From the NCBI RefSeq assembly GCF_023516505.1, contig NZ_JAMGBB010000001.1:1302001-1366000 (forward strand): 64,000 bases of DNA, given 5' to 3'. The number at the start of each line of letters is the position of its first letter. Positions within the stretch are counted from its first letter, which is position 1. A program made the position numbers and the translations under genes. This document shows positions 1-7,801 of the stretch, one piece after another. Origin of the DNA: Sphingomonas brevis. GTDB taxonomy: Bacteria > Pseudomonadota > Alphaproteobacteria > Sphingomonadales > Sphingomonadaceae. The notes below the pieces were generated by a model. The model was given only the letters and a program-made list of their open reading frames with translations. It made no database searches and had not been told where the DNA came from.

Positions 1-2
1 TG

Positions 3-302
3 CTGTTCGATGCGGTCGCGCACCTCGATCCGATCATTCTGACTGGATTGCCGCTCGGAAACTGGGCGGCGCCGCAAAAGGTCCGCTGGGCCGAATTGCA
101 CTTCCCGGGTACCCGCATCATCACTTGCATGGCCCGCGATAAATACCGTCACATGAAGGGCGCCGACGTGCTGGTCGACGACCGCTCGGACCACCGCGAC
201 AAATGGGAGGCGGCCGGAGGCGTGTTCGTGCATCACAAGGATGCGCGCAGCAGCCTCAAGCAGCTCGCTGAATATTACCCGACAATAAAGCTGAATGTTT
301 AG
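3..302 (+). CDS. C-terminal part of a HAD-like hydrolase (5' truncated)
   Basis: An open frame runs in from the left edge and ends at TAG, leaving 99 visible residues. The fragment has a beta-strand followed by LTGLP, then a segment ending in DVLVDDRSDH and a closing FVHH segment. This resembles the C-terminal half of HAD-superfamily phosphatases or nucleotidases, in which the acidic VDD forms motif IV and binds Mg2+. The nucleophile aspartates of motif I would lie outside the window, so catalysis cannot be confirmed. The last 4 bases overlap the convergent neighbour. The substrate is unknown. Confidence 0.6.
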   Translation: MFDAVAHLDPIILTGLPLGNWAAPQKVRWAELHFPGTRIITCMARDKYRHMKGADVLVDDRSDHRDKWEAAGGVFVHHKDARSSLKQLAEYYPTIKLNV

Positions 303-850
303 GCGGCTGCGGCCTGGTCGACCTTCTCGACCCACTCGGGCCAGAACACCGGCTCCCGGGTTGACCAGCCGGGCGCAGTGGCCGCGCTTTCACTGATCGA
401 CTGCAGCAGCACCCGCCGACGATCCGGGTGAAGGTGCGGCAAGGCGGCGGCGGCACAGAAAGCGGCGGGCAGCCACGGCCGGACATTCGCGCCCATCAGC
501 CGTTCGTAGAGGAACCGGAAGGCCGCGAAATTCTGGATGCGGTCCTGACCGAGGTCGAACGCGGCGAGCGTCACCAACATGCCCAGGAACGGTTCGATCA
601 TGTCGAGACCGCTGTCATCCGGGATCTGCACCCGCAGATGATCGATCTGCTTGTAGAAGCGGGCCTGGGCGGCGATTGCGGCGGCTTCGATCTCGTCGCG
701 GGCCCAAGTCTCGATCGGGTCGGAACGGCCGTAGGCGACATCCAGCGAGCGGCGAATGTAGCGCTGCGTCGCTTTCGGGAAGGAAGCGAATTCCTTCATC
801 TCCGAAATCAGCAGCGCGCCACCGGCAGGCTGGCTAGTTCTGGTCGCCAT
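299..850 (-). CDS. Conserved hypothetical protein, 183 aa
   Basis: I do not recognise a family. The start is placed at the ATG five codons inside a longer frame that opens with GTG, because a GGAG sits at suitable distance upstream of that ATG. The protein is soluble, without signal peptide or membrane segment. Aromatic and arginine residues are frequent in the first half, and a hydrophobic helix (FLGMLVTLAAFDLG) lies near the middle. It converges on the HAD-like gene with a 4-bp overlap. Nothing in the sequence suggests a catalytic site. Confidence 0.55.
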   Translation of the reverse strand: MATRTSQPAGGALLISEMKEFASFPKATQRYIRRSLDVAYGRSDPIETWARDEIEAAAIAAQARFYKQIDHLRVQIPDDSGLDMIEPFLGMLVTLAAFDLGQDRIQNFAAFRFLYERLMGANVRPWLPAAFCAAAALPHLHPDRRRVLLQSISESAATAPGWSTREPVFWPEWVEKVDQAAAA

Positions 851-1049
851 GATCCCCGACTCCACTAAACCTCAGGTAGGATCATGCGGCCGATTGGGTT
901 GCCAATCTCTTAACCAAAATCCCACCCCCCGTTCACATTGAATCAAAGGGGAGTCCTGCCCGCAACATGAAATCCTCACCACCGCTTCATCTTTATGAAA
1001 GCTGTGTTTTTCAGAACACGATATTCAAGGATTTCAGCGCTATGTGAAA

Positions 1050-1289
1050 TTAATCCCCAGAATTTTTCTCGGGGAAGCCGGAAGACGGCGCCGGTTCGGA
1101 CGATCCGGGCTGGGTCGTCGAAATGGGATCCGACGCATCCATTGATTCGTCACTGCCAAGATCAACCTTGGCATCATCGTCGTCGGGATGCTTCTTGACC
1201 TTGAGCTCTAATGCTCGATCCGGCGCACCAGAAAGTGTCGGCGCCGGCAGGTCGCCGTCCTTCTTCTTGTCCACCTTGCGGCCTTCCAT
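1050..1289 (-). CDS. Small acidic, probably disordered protein, 79 aa
   Basis: The 79-residue product is rich in D, S, P, E and K and has no hydrophobic core. The segments PDRALELKVKKHPDDDDAKV and LGSDESMDASDP look like conserved islands in a low-complexity background, and I believe similar short proteins occur in other sphingomonads. The ATG is chosen over an overlapping GTG one codon upstream. The function is unknown. It is divergent from the histidine kinase gene that starts at 1450, with about 160 bp between them. Confidence 0.5.
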   Translation of the reverse strand: MEGRKVDKKKDGDLPAPTLSGAPDRALELKVKKHPDDDDAKVDLGSDESMDASDPISTTQPGSSEPAPSSGFPEKNSGD

Positions 1290-1449
1290 CACAACGATTC
1301 CCTATTCGGTTACACCTCCAAAACGAGCGCCGTCCCGTGGCGTTCCCGTCGCACAAGCCAATTTGTTCGACCGATAGGCCCGGCTCGTCTGCCAACGGAC
1401 AAGCGTGCAATTGTTGTTTTCAGGCCAAAGTCCCTAATGAAACTCGCAA

Positions 1450-2661
1450 ATGTCCGCAGCTTCACCATTTTCGCCATTAGGGCGCTTTGCCGACTGGAGA
1501 TTGGCTACCCAGTCGATCATCGGCTTTTGGGCGTTCTATCTCGTCACCGTACTTCTTCGCGGGCTGCTGGGCCCGGAAGCAATGTCGGCGATCGGGTATC
1601 GTGGGATCAACGCCGCCCTTGGCCTGATCCTGACCTTTCTGATTTACGTCACGATCCGGCTGTTCGCGCGAGAAGGCAGTATCCGGCGGATGGCGATCGT
1701 GGCCGCGGCGGCCGCCTTGCCCGCAGCCGTGATCATGTCCGCCGCCAGCTTGAAGATGGCGACCTGGTCGGATCAGATGAACGAGCAGTCGAAGATTACC
1801 ACGCAGGAAGGCATTGCGATCGTCCAGCGCGGCCAGAATGTCCGGATCATCAAGCAGGGCGGCGACGAGCTGGAGGTCAATCTACCGCCCGTCGAGGACA
1901 TTATCGCTTCGAAAATGCCTCGCCTGATCGCGGACGGGACAGTCACCTGGTACTTCCTGCTGGCTGCCTGGTGCGCCTTCTTCATCGCCATGACCCAGCA
2001 GCATCGCACCCGCATCACCGAGCGCCGGCTCGCCGAGGCCGAGACCGCGGCCCACGCTGCCCAGGTCCGTGCCCTTCGCTACCAAGTGAATCCGCACTTT
2101 CTTTTTAACACCCTCAACAGCCTGTCGTCGCTGGTCATGTCCGGTCGTTCCGATCGTGCCGAAGAAATGCTGATGGCGCTTTCGACATTCTTCCGGACCA
2201 GCCTTTCGATGGATCCATCGGTCGACGTCAGCCTCGCCGAGGAAATCGCCCTCCAACGGCTTTACCTCGACATTGAGCAGGTCCGCTTCCCAGACCGGCT
2301 GGACGTCAACATCGACATCCCCGAAGACCTGATGGAGGCGCGCGTTCCGGCGCTGATCCTTCAACCATTGGTTGAAAATGCGATCAAATATGGTGTTTCG
2401 TCGAGCACCGCGCGGGTCGAGCTGTCGATCCGCGCCCGCCAACTTGACGGAAGCCGAATGCAGCTCGACGTGACCAACCGTTCCATCGGCGCCAAATCAA
2501 AGAAGCCGCCGTCGCCGACGCATGAGGGTACCGGCCTGGGGCTGGCCAATGTTTCGCAACGGCTGCAGGCGCATTTTGGCACCAGGGCCGATGTTCGCTA
2601 TGGCCCGATCCCGGGTGGCTACGAAGTGTCGCTCGCCATGCCGGTCGACGAAGATGACTGA
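1450..2661 (+). CDS. LytS/YehU-type membrane sensor histidine kinase
   Basis: This 403-residue kinase has four predicted membrane segments (about residues 23-41, 52-69, 81-98 and 164-181), with a loop of about 65 residues between the third and fourth that is the likely sensing region. After a short coiled coil comes the His_kinase domain with the hallmark NPHFLFNTLNSL; His216 is the expected phosphorylation site. The HATPase_c domain follows, with an N box (PLVENAIKYG) and a glycine box (GTGLGLANV). The gene overlaps the LytTR regulator by 8 bp, so the two form a co-translated two-component system. The stimulus is not evident. The start ATG has only a weak ribosome site. Confidence 0.93.
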   Translation: MSAASPFSPLGRFADWRLATQSIIGFWAFYLVTVLLRGLLGPEAMSAIGYRGINAALGLILTFLIYVTIRLFAREGSIRRMAIVAAAAALPAAVIMSAASLKMATWSDQMNEQSKITTQEGIAIVQRGQNVRIIKQGGDELEVNLPPVEDIIASKMPRLIADGTVTWYFLLAAWCAFFIAMTQQHRTRITERRLAEAETAAHAAQVRALRYQVNPHFLFNTLNSLSSLVMSGRSDRAEEMLMALSTFFRTSLSMDPSVDVSLAEEIALQRLYLDIEQVRFPDRLDVNIDIPEDLMEARVPALILQPLVENAIKYGVSSSTARVELSIRARQLDGSRMQLDVTNRSIGAKSKKPPSPTHEGTGLGLANVSQRLQAHFGTRADVRYGPIPGGYEVSLAMPVDEDD

Positions 2662-3409
2662 CGGTAACGATCTGAAGATACTTATCGCCGACGACGAGCC
2701 GCTAGCGGCCGAGCGCCTGCAGATGCTTTTGGCCCGGGTGGCCGACGTCCATCTCGTGGGCACCGCGCACGACGGCGAAAGCGCCGTACGGATGGCCGAA
2801 GCGCTGCTGCCGGACCTGGTCCTGCTCGATATCGCCATGCCAGGCCTTGATGGCATCGAAGTTGCTCGCGCGCTGTCGGGCCAGGGCGAATCTCCAGCAG
2901 TCGTCTTCATTACCGCGTTCGACCAATTCGCCGTTGCGGCATTCGACGTCGCGGCAATCGACTATCTGATGAAGCCGGTCGACGCCGAGAGGCTGACCCG
3001 TTCCATCGAACGTGCACGCGCCTATCTTCGCACGCGAGCGGAAACGCCGGCTGAAAAGGCCCCGGCACCGGCGTCACCGTGGCTTGAGGAATTCTGGGCT
3101 TCGGACCTGTCGGGTCTGGTCCGGATTGCGTCCCGGGACATCGACAGGGTGACGGCGGAACGCGACTATATGCGGCTTCATGTCGCCAAGCGCAGCTGGC
3201 TCATCCATCATTCGATGAGCGCTCTCGAAGAGGGCCTCAATCCGGAGCTGTTCGTCCGGCTCCATCGCTCGGCGATCGTGCGGCGCGACTTCATTTCGGG
3301 ATTTACCCGCAATGCGTCTGGGCGGTGGATTGCCCGGCTAGCGGACGGGAATGAGCAGCCGGTTGGCCGGCTTTACGCCGACCAGGTTCGGGCCATCGCT
3401 GGACGCTAG
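2654..3409 (+). CDS. LytTR-family response regulator
   Basis: The 251-residue protein has a receiver domain (acidic pair D13/D14, phospho-acceptor D59 in LLDIAMPG, lysine in YLMKPVD). A linker rich in A and P follows, then a LytTR DNA-binding domain with the typical RDYMRLH and LHRSAIVRRDFI segments. The ATG at 2654 lies inside the stop region of the kinase, giving coupled translation. The frame remains open upstream but that part is the shadow of the kinase gene. It is the expected output partner of the kinase. LytTR regulators bind tandem direct repeats upstream of their targets; no target operon is obvious here. Confidence 0.93.
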   Translation: MTDGNDLKILIADDEPLAAERLQMLLARVADVHLVGTAHDGESAVRMAEALLPDLVLLDIAMPGLDGIEVARALSGQGESPAVVFITAFDQFAVAAFDVAAIDYLMKPVDAERLTRSIERARAYLRTRAETPAEKAPAPASPWLEEFWASDLSGLVRIASRDIDRVTAERDYMRLHVAKRSWLIHHSMSALEEGLNPELFVRLHRSAIVRRDFISGFTRNASGRWIARLADGNEQPVGRLYADQVRAIAGR

Positions 3410-3448
3410 GCTGCTTCGCGGGGAAGTTGCGGCGCGAAGGAGGTCGGG

Positions 3449-3601
3449 ATGTCAGGGGTCTTCCCCCTCCGCGTCGCCCTCACCTTGAAGCGCAATGTTT
3501 ACGCCTTTGCACCCGCCGCTCGACCGGACTTCCGATCCGCTCGACCGACAAGGTGCCCAATGGACGAACGACATCCTACCGCCGACGAACGGCGGGATTA
3601 G
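3449..3601 (+). CDS. Candidate small ORF (50 codons) behind a perfect Shine-Dalgarno
   Basis: An ATG sits 7 bases after AAGGAGGT, the strongest ribosome site seen in the window, in the gap after the LytTR gene. The frame gives 50 residues that are rich in arginine and proline, with no membrane segment or recognisable family. Its last 4 bases overlap the end of the convergent symporter gene. The ribosome site argues for translation and the unremarkable composition argues against. It could also be a relic leader. Confidence 0.28.
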   Translation: MSGVFPLRVALTLKRNVYAFAPAARPDFRSARPTRCPMDERHPTADERRD

Positions 3602-4866
3602 TTCTCGGCACGCTCGCCGCCGGAGGCGGCGCCCGTCACTGCAACGTCCCAGGTCACATTGCCGAGGGTGCGCGTAATGTCGGGCAGAACCTCGACCGCG
3701 ATCAACAGGGCCAGCGGCTCGATCGGCACTCCCATCGCCAATGCAATCGGAGCGATCGAAGTAACGAACGACAGCGCTCCCGGGAGGCTTACCGCCCAAT
3801 AGCTGGCGACCGCGGCGACCGCGAAACCGGCAATCAAGTTTCCGGCATGCAGCTCGACGCCCATCATGTAAGCGACGTAGATCGCCACCGAGACATTCAT
3901 GGCCGGACCGGTCGCCCGGAACAGCGCCACGGCGAGCGGTAGGCTGACGTCGGCATTGCGCGCCGGCACACGCAGGCTCGTTGAAGCCTCCAGCATGGCC
4001 GGGAGCGAAGCCAGGCTCGATTGGGTCGAAATCGCTACCGCTTGCGGCGGTATCATCGCGCGCGCGAAATCGGACAGCTTCCATTTGGCGAAGCCCACGG
4101 CGACCACATAGGCGGCCAGCGTCACCAAGACGCCAACCAGCGACACCAGCACGACATAGTGCAGCACCGCCCCGAACGCCGCGCCTCCAGCACCCGCACC
4201 GACCGCGAAGGCCAGGCCGAACACGCCGATCGGCGCAAGCCACAGTACCCAGCCAACCACTACAAGCATCGCATCCTGAATCGCCTTGAAGAACACGGCG
4301 ATCGATTGCCGTCCCCATTTGTCGATCTGCGTCACCGCGAAGGCGAATATCGACGTAAACACCACCAGCGCGAGCACCTTGTCTTCCGCCGCCGCCGCAA
4401 AGACGTTGGTCGGTATCAGGCTTCTCAGCCAATCCTGGACGCTCGGCACGGAGGCTGCGGTCGCGGTGCTGTCGACGCTCGCCAGTCCGGCCCGAAGCGC
4501 TTCGGCCGAACTGGCCGGCAGCGGAAACGCTTCCAGCAACACCGGCATCAACAGCGTTCCGAACGCGGCAGAGAGCGTTAGCACGATCACGAACCAGATC
4601 ACCGATCGGGCGGCAATGCGGCCTGCCTTGGCCTGGTCTGCGCCCGACACCACACCGGTGACCAGCAGCGCGATGATCAGTGGGATCACCGTCATCTTCA
4701 GGCCATCGAGCCACAGCCCGCCGACGGTCGAGGCAATGGTAATCAAGGGCTCCCGGATGGTTCCTGCCCTGTTCGACAATACGCCGAGCAACAAACCGCC
4801 GAGCAGTGCGCTCAGCACGAGCCAGGTCGCCCGGCGCGCCTTCTTGTCTGATAGAGATACGCTCAT
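3598..4866 (-). CDS. Dicarboxylate/amino-acid:cation symporter (DAACS/SDF family)
   Basis: The 422-residue membrane protein belongs to the SDF family that couples import of dicarboxylates or acidic amino acids to Na+ or H+. The sequence shows hydrophobic helices throughout, the serine-rich re-entrant hairpin STQSSLASLPAM in the second half, and later the segments FRATGPAMNVSVAIYVAY and PDITRTLGNV, which match the conserved transport core of GltPh-like proteins. The start is placed at MSVSLSDKK rather than 11 codons upstream, where the extension is not family-like. The gene stands alone. The substrate cannot be decided from sequence, and C4-dicarboxylates are only one option. Confidence 0.87.
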   Translation of the reverse strand: MSVSLSDKKARRATWLVLSALLGGLLLGVLSNRAGTIREPLITIASTVGGLWLDGLKMTVIPLIIALLVTGVVSGADQAKAGRIAARSVIWFVIVLTLSAAFGTLLMPVLLEAFPLPASSAEALRAGLASVDSTATAASVPSVQDWLRSLIPTNVFAAAAEDKVLALVVFTSIFAFAVTQIDKWGRQSIAVFFKAIQDAMLVVVGWVLWLAPIGVFGLAFAVGAGAGGAAFGAVLHYVVLVSLVGVLVTLAAYVVAVGFAKWKLSDFARAMIPPQAVAISTQSSLASLPAMLEASTSLRVPARNADVSLPLAVALFRATGPAMNVSVAIYVAYMMGVELHAGNLIAGFAVAAVASYWAVSLPGALSFVTSIAPIALAMGVPIEPLALLIAVEVLPDITRTLGNVTWDVAVTGAASGGERAEN

Positions 4867-4917
4867 AAAGTCACGATGCGCGACGCACGCGCCAGACACA
4901 AGCTCCGCGGGCCGCGC

Positions 4918-5667
4918 CTATCGCGGCTTGCGGAACTTGAAGATGAAGCGGTCGGTCTTGCCGCGGATTTTGGGGTCAAACACCAACAGGCTGTGATCGT
5001 CGCCCGGATTGCGCAGGATCTTGCTCTCCGCCTCCAGGACGAAACCGGCCTTCTTAAAGTCAGCCTTGACGGTGTTCGGGTCGATCCGATGGAGTTTCTG
5101 GACAGTGTCGCGAGTGTCGCCCGGGTTGGCGACATGGTCGATGACCCCGACCACGGCGCCCGGCTTCATCGAGTCATAAATGACCTTCAGCCATTGGTCG
5201 GGATCCATCTTCACGATCCCATATTTGGCGCTCTCCCAATAGACGTCGTGATAGTCGAGGTTGATCAACATGAAGTCGTATTTTCCGGGCAGGTCCGGCG
5301 TCTCCATCGGGCTGACGCGCATGAATACGTTCGGCTGCTTTGCCGCATAAGCGGTCAACCGGTCGTAGCCCTTCTGGTCGTAGAATTGCTTTGGCTCCCA
5401 AATCGTCACGCGTCCCTTGGGCCCTACCGCGGGCGCGGTGATCTCCGCCCAATAAAGGTTGCTGCCGAAGGGATCGGCCACCCACATCCCTTGCTGCAGG
5501 CCAAGAAACTTCAACACTTCGGCAGGCTTGCGCGATTCATCCAGCTTGACGTTTTCGGGGCTTCGGGCTGCTGTCGCGGCAACGCTTGCCTTCACGTCCG
5601 CGGGAACGGCGTAAGCCGCCATCGGAACCGCGCCTGCCAATAGTATCGCCAATATCATCGCCCGCAT
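4918..5667 (-). CDS. Exported methyltransferase-like protein (COG4798 type)
   Basis: The 249-residue product begins with a clear signal peptide (hydrophobic AILLAGAVPMAAYA), and a GGAGG lies 5 bases before the chosen ATG. The body resembles class I methyltransferase folds of the COG4798 group: VADPFGSNLYW stands where the SAM-binding glycine motif is expected, followed by FMLINLDYHDVYW and VVGVIDHVA. The usual GxGxG is absent, so SAM binding is doubtful. A methyltransferase outside the cytoplasm would also lack its cofactor. The protein may therefore be a periplasmic or lipid-associated relative without methyl transfer. The neighbours give no clue. Confidence 0.72.
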   Translation of the reverse strand: MRAMILAILLAGAVPMAAYAVPADVKASVAATAARSPENVKLDESRKPAEVLKFLGLQQGMWVADPFGSNLYWAEITAPAVGPKGRVTIWEPKQFYDQKGYDRLTAYAAKQPNVFMRVSPMETPDLPGKYDFMLINLDYHDVYWESAKYGIVKMDPDQWLKVIYDSMKPGAVVGVIDHVANPGDTRDTVQKLHRIDPNTVKADFKKAGFVLEAESKILRNPGDDHSLLVFDPKIRGKTDRFIFKFRKPR

Positions 5668-5787
5668 GCTCGCCTCCGTCGTTCGTTTCGGCTGCATGAC
5701 TTATCGATGTAACCTCGTCTCCGCCAGTGGATTGCCCGGGCCTTTCGACGAATGGTAGGGCGGCGGTTCACAAGTGGAGGCGCAGCT

Positions 5788-6534
5788 ATGGCGACTATCG
5801 CAGACCGTCCCGCCGACCGGGCATTGGCGGAACGCAGATTCTACTGTCGAATGGCATTGTTCTTGGTGGCGCTGGTATTCCTCGGCTTCGCGCCAAGCTT
5901 CTACCTGAGGGATGTAGTCCCGCAGTATCCAAGGCCAAATCCGACGCTGCCGCCTTCGGTATTGGTCCATGGCGGTTTGTTCACATTGTGGATGCTGGCC
6001 TTCGTCGTCCAAACCCAGCTGGTCGCCGCCGGCCGGCGCGACATCCATATGAAGCTGGGCAAGGCCAGCATGGTGTTGGCCGTCGCGCTTGTTCCCGTGA
6101 TGTACATGGTCGCGGTGTGGCAGGTCGCGCGAGCCAACCAGCCGCCATTCACCGATCCGCTGACCTGGACCATCGTCCCGCTGGCGGTGATTATTCCCTA
6201 CGCAGTGATGATCTGGAACGGCTGGACGCATCGTCGGACCTCGCAGTGGCACAAGCGATCGATGTTGAGCGCGGCAATCCTGGTCGTCGCCGGACCATCG
6301 ATCGGCCGCCTGCCGATCGCGCCGCCGACCATCGTTGGATTTACGATCGTTTTCCTGCTTGGCCTGCTCCTGTTTGTGCCGCTGTTCCTGTGGGATCGCC
6401 GCAGCCTCGGCCATGTCCACCCGGCGACCAAGCTCGGCTTTTCGATGCTGCTGATATCGATCGCTATCCCGCTTGCCGTGTTCTGGAGTGGCGCCGATTG
6501 GGCCGCGATCGCTGCTCGTCTGCCAGGCGTATAG
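5788..6534 (+). CDS. Six-to-seven-helix inner-membrane protein, unknown function
   Basis: The 248-residue protein begins at an ATG with GGAGG 7 bases upstream; a longer in-frame opening 12 codons earlier lacks such a site. It has an N-terminal cytoplasmic stretch and then hydrophobic helices spaced through to the C terminus. A conserved-looking patch, MKLGKASMVLA, and a histidine and tryptophan cluster (WNGWTHRRTSQWHKRSML) resemble the haem-like or quinone-like helix bundles of uncharacterised sphingomonad membrane proteins. I cannot name a family. A strong terminator follows. Confidence 0.68.
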   Translation: MATIADRPADRALAERRFYCRMALFLVALVFLGFAPSFYLRDVVPQYPRPNPTLPPSVLVHGGLFTLWMLAFVVQTQLVAAGRRDIHMKLGKASMVLAVALVPVMYMVAVWQVARANQPPFTDPLTWTIVPLAVIIPYAVMIWNGWTHRRTSQWHKRSMLSAAILVVAGPSIGRLPIAPPTIVGFTIVFLLGLLLFVPLFLWDRRSLGHVHPATKLGFSMLLISIAIPLAVFWSGADWAAIAARLPGV

Positions 6535-6634
6535 CGACTAGCCGCGCAGCTTTCGGGCCGGGGCGCGCATCCAAGAGGGACCAGATGCGTTGGCAGGTCA
6601 TGATCCTGCCGACCGATCGTTCCCGGCGGGACCT

Positions 6635-6668
6635 GAGGCGGCGGGCTGGCCGGCCCGCTGCCTCTTTT
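6635..6668 (+). terminator. Rho-independent terminator after the membrane-protein gene
   Basis: A GC-rich stem (GAGGC-GCGGGC paired with GCCCGC-GCCTC, one unpaired base on each side) is followed directly by TTTT. It lies 100 bp after the plus-strand membrane-protein stop codon and just before the end of the convergent gene at 6671. Confidence 0.75.
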
Positions 6669-6670
6669 CT

Positions 6671-7072
6671 CTAACGCGTTCGCTGGATCAGTCGGACGAC
6701 CGCGGCATGGCGGGTCGGTTCATCCCCTGCCGACGCCTCGAGCTCTTCACGAATATGGTCGAGCTCAAGCTCCGTCAGATGTTCGATGCCGATAAACTCG
6801 TTGCGCGCATGCCCAACAGCACGGATCAGCTCGTCGAGCTTGGCCTGGATCGCCGCTCCATCGCGGTTCTGTGCGTTCTGAATGAGGAACACCATCAGGA
6901 AGGTGACGATCGTCGTCCCGGTGTTGATCACCAACTGCCAGGTATCGGACCAGTGAAACACCGGCCCGCTGGTAGCCCATATAATGATGATCAGCACTGC
7001 CAGCAGAAAGGCCCTTGGCCGGCCTGCCGCGGTAGCCACATTTGACGCCGCACCTTCAAACCAGTCCATCAT
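6671..7072 (-). CDS. Low-affinity iron permease family (PF04120-like) small membrane protein
   Basis: The 133-residue product has two transmembrane helices (AFLLAVLIIIIWATSGPVF and a second around VTFLMVFLIQNAQNRD). A cytoplasmic helical tail follows with AKLDELIRAVGHARNEFIGIEHL. This arrangement matches bacterial members of the low-affinity iron permease family, whose transport role has not been shown for most bacterial proteins. The start at tandem ATGs after a GGGCAGGCGG is preferred to an 18-codon longer frame. It is probably an independent gene. Confidence 0.75.
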   Translation of the reverse strand: MMDWFEGAASNVATAAGRPRAFLLAVLIIIIWATSGPVFHWSDTWQLVINTGTTIVTFLMVFLIQNAQNRDGAAIQAKLDELIRAVGHARNEFIGIEHLTELELDHIREELEASAGDEPTRHAAVVRLIQRTR

Positions 7073-7169
7073 CCGCCTGCCCTTTCGCCAATACACGGCG
7101 GGACCTGGCCCGGCCGCAAAGTCCAACTTTGTTTAGGGAAAAGAGAGCCTTTCGGTAAGAAAATGCCCC

Positions 7170-7487
7170 CTAATCCAACAGCAGGTAGAGATGAGCGGGA
7201 TCGACAATGTCCTGCTCATCGACATGTTTCTTCAGATAGTCGCGGAAGAAAGGGCAGGTCGGAATGACCTTGAGTCCGCGATTCCGGGCCGCGGAAAGTC
7301 CGGCTTTGATAAGGGCGGTCCCTAGCCCCTGGCCGCCGTGACTTGCCGGAACGAGGGTATGATAGAAACGAATTGCCCCCGGCGGCAGGTCATACTCGGC
7401 ATAAGCGAACTCCCCGTTGCCGAGGTCGATCTCGAAACGGTGTCGTGCAGCATTGTCATTGATGATTGGCGCCGAATTCACCGTCAC
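7170..7487 (-). CDS. YjdJ-type GNAT N-acetyltransferase
   Basis: This 105-residue protein is a minimal GNAT domain of the COG2388 type. Acetyl-CoA binding is shown by the VPASHGGQGLGTALIKAGL segment, a Q/RGxGxG/A-like P-loop. The end carries CPFFRDYLKKH, typical of this subfamily. The length equals that of the family. The substrate is unknown. It lies 97 bp upstream of the iron-permease-like gene on the same strand and may be co-transcribed with it. Confidence 0.87.
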   Translation of the reverse strand: MTVNSAPIINDNAARHRFEIDLGNGEFAYAEYDLPPGAIRFYHTLVPASHGGQGLGTALIKAGLSAARNRGLKVIPTCPFFRDYLKKHVDEQDIVDPAHLYLLLD

Positions 7488-7631
7488 TGCTTAGTCACGC
7501 TGCGATGACTGCACCACCCACGTCTACTAACCGCCTAGAATCCCTTGTCTTCTGTCGAATATCTCACCGAGTCTGGCCGACTCCGCGATGATATGATGGA
7601 AGCGGGCGATAATCGCCCATCGAGGGGAAGC

Positions 7632-7730
7632 ATGATGGACGACGCAAGCGCAAAGAAGACGCAGTTAATGGCCCTGCTGATGACAGTTTGCGTGGTTGGA
7701 GGAGCCTTGGTTTACGCCATCTCGGCCTAA
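7632..7730 (+). CDS. Small single-helix membrane protein, 32 aa
   Basis: GAGGGGAAG precedes tandem ATGs, and the 32-codon frame encodes a charged N terminus (MMDDASAKKTQ) followed by a hydrophobic helix (LMALLMTVCVVGGALVYAIS). Upstream lie a perfect inverted repeat GGGCGA-TAA-TCGCCC (7604-7618) and GAGTC-N5-GACTC (7569-7583). The layout of ribosome site, charged head and single helix is typical of genuine small membrane proteins. No family is recognised. Confidence 0.5.
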   Translation: MMDDASAKKTQLMALLMTVCVVGGALVYAISA

Positions 7731-7801
7731 GGCGGCGACACAGTCTGCGTCCTGGTCGGCCGCCGGGCCGGCAAAGGATCGTATTTTCTAGCGACCCGGG
7801 A

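Noticed and set aside
1055-1074. Hairpin CCCC...GGGG near the end of the acidic-protein gene as a terminator
   Set aside because: It lies inside the coding region before the stop and has no T tract after it.
1448-1459. AATGTCCGCA at the histidine-kinase start, resembling the 33.6-kb repeat
   Set aside because: Only ten bases match and the second arm of the inverted repeat is absent, so chance is likely.
3452-4714. A 420-codon minus-strand frame in another phase of the symporter region
   Set aside because: The symporter frame has the membrane helices and family motifs; this phase is arginine- and glycine-rich.
6585-6674. A 29-codon frame with a weak ribosome site
   Set aside because: Its second half is the stem and T tract of the terminator at 6635-6668.
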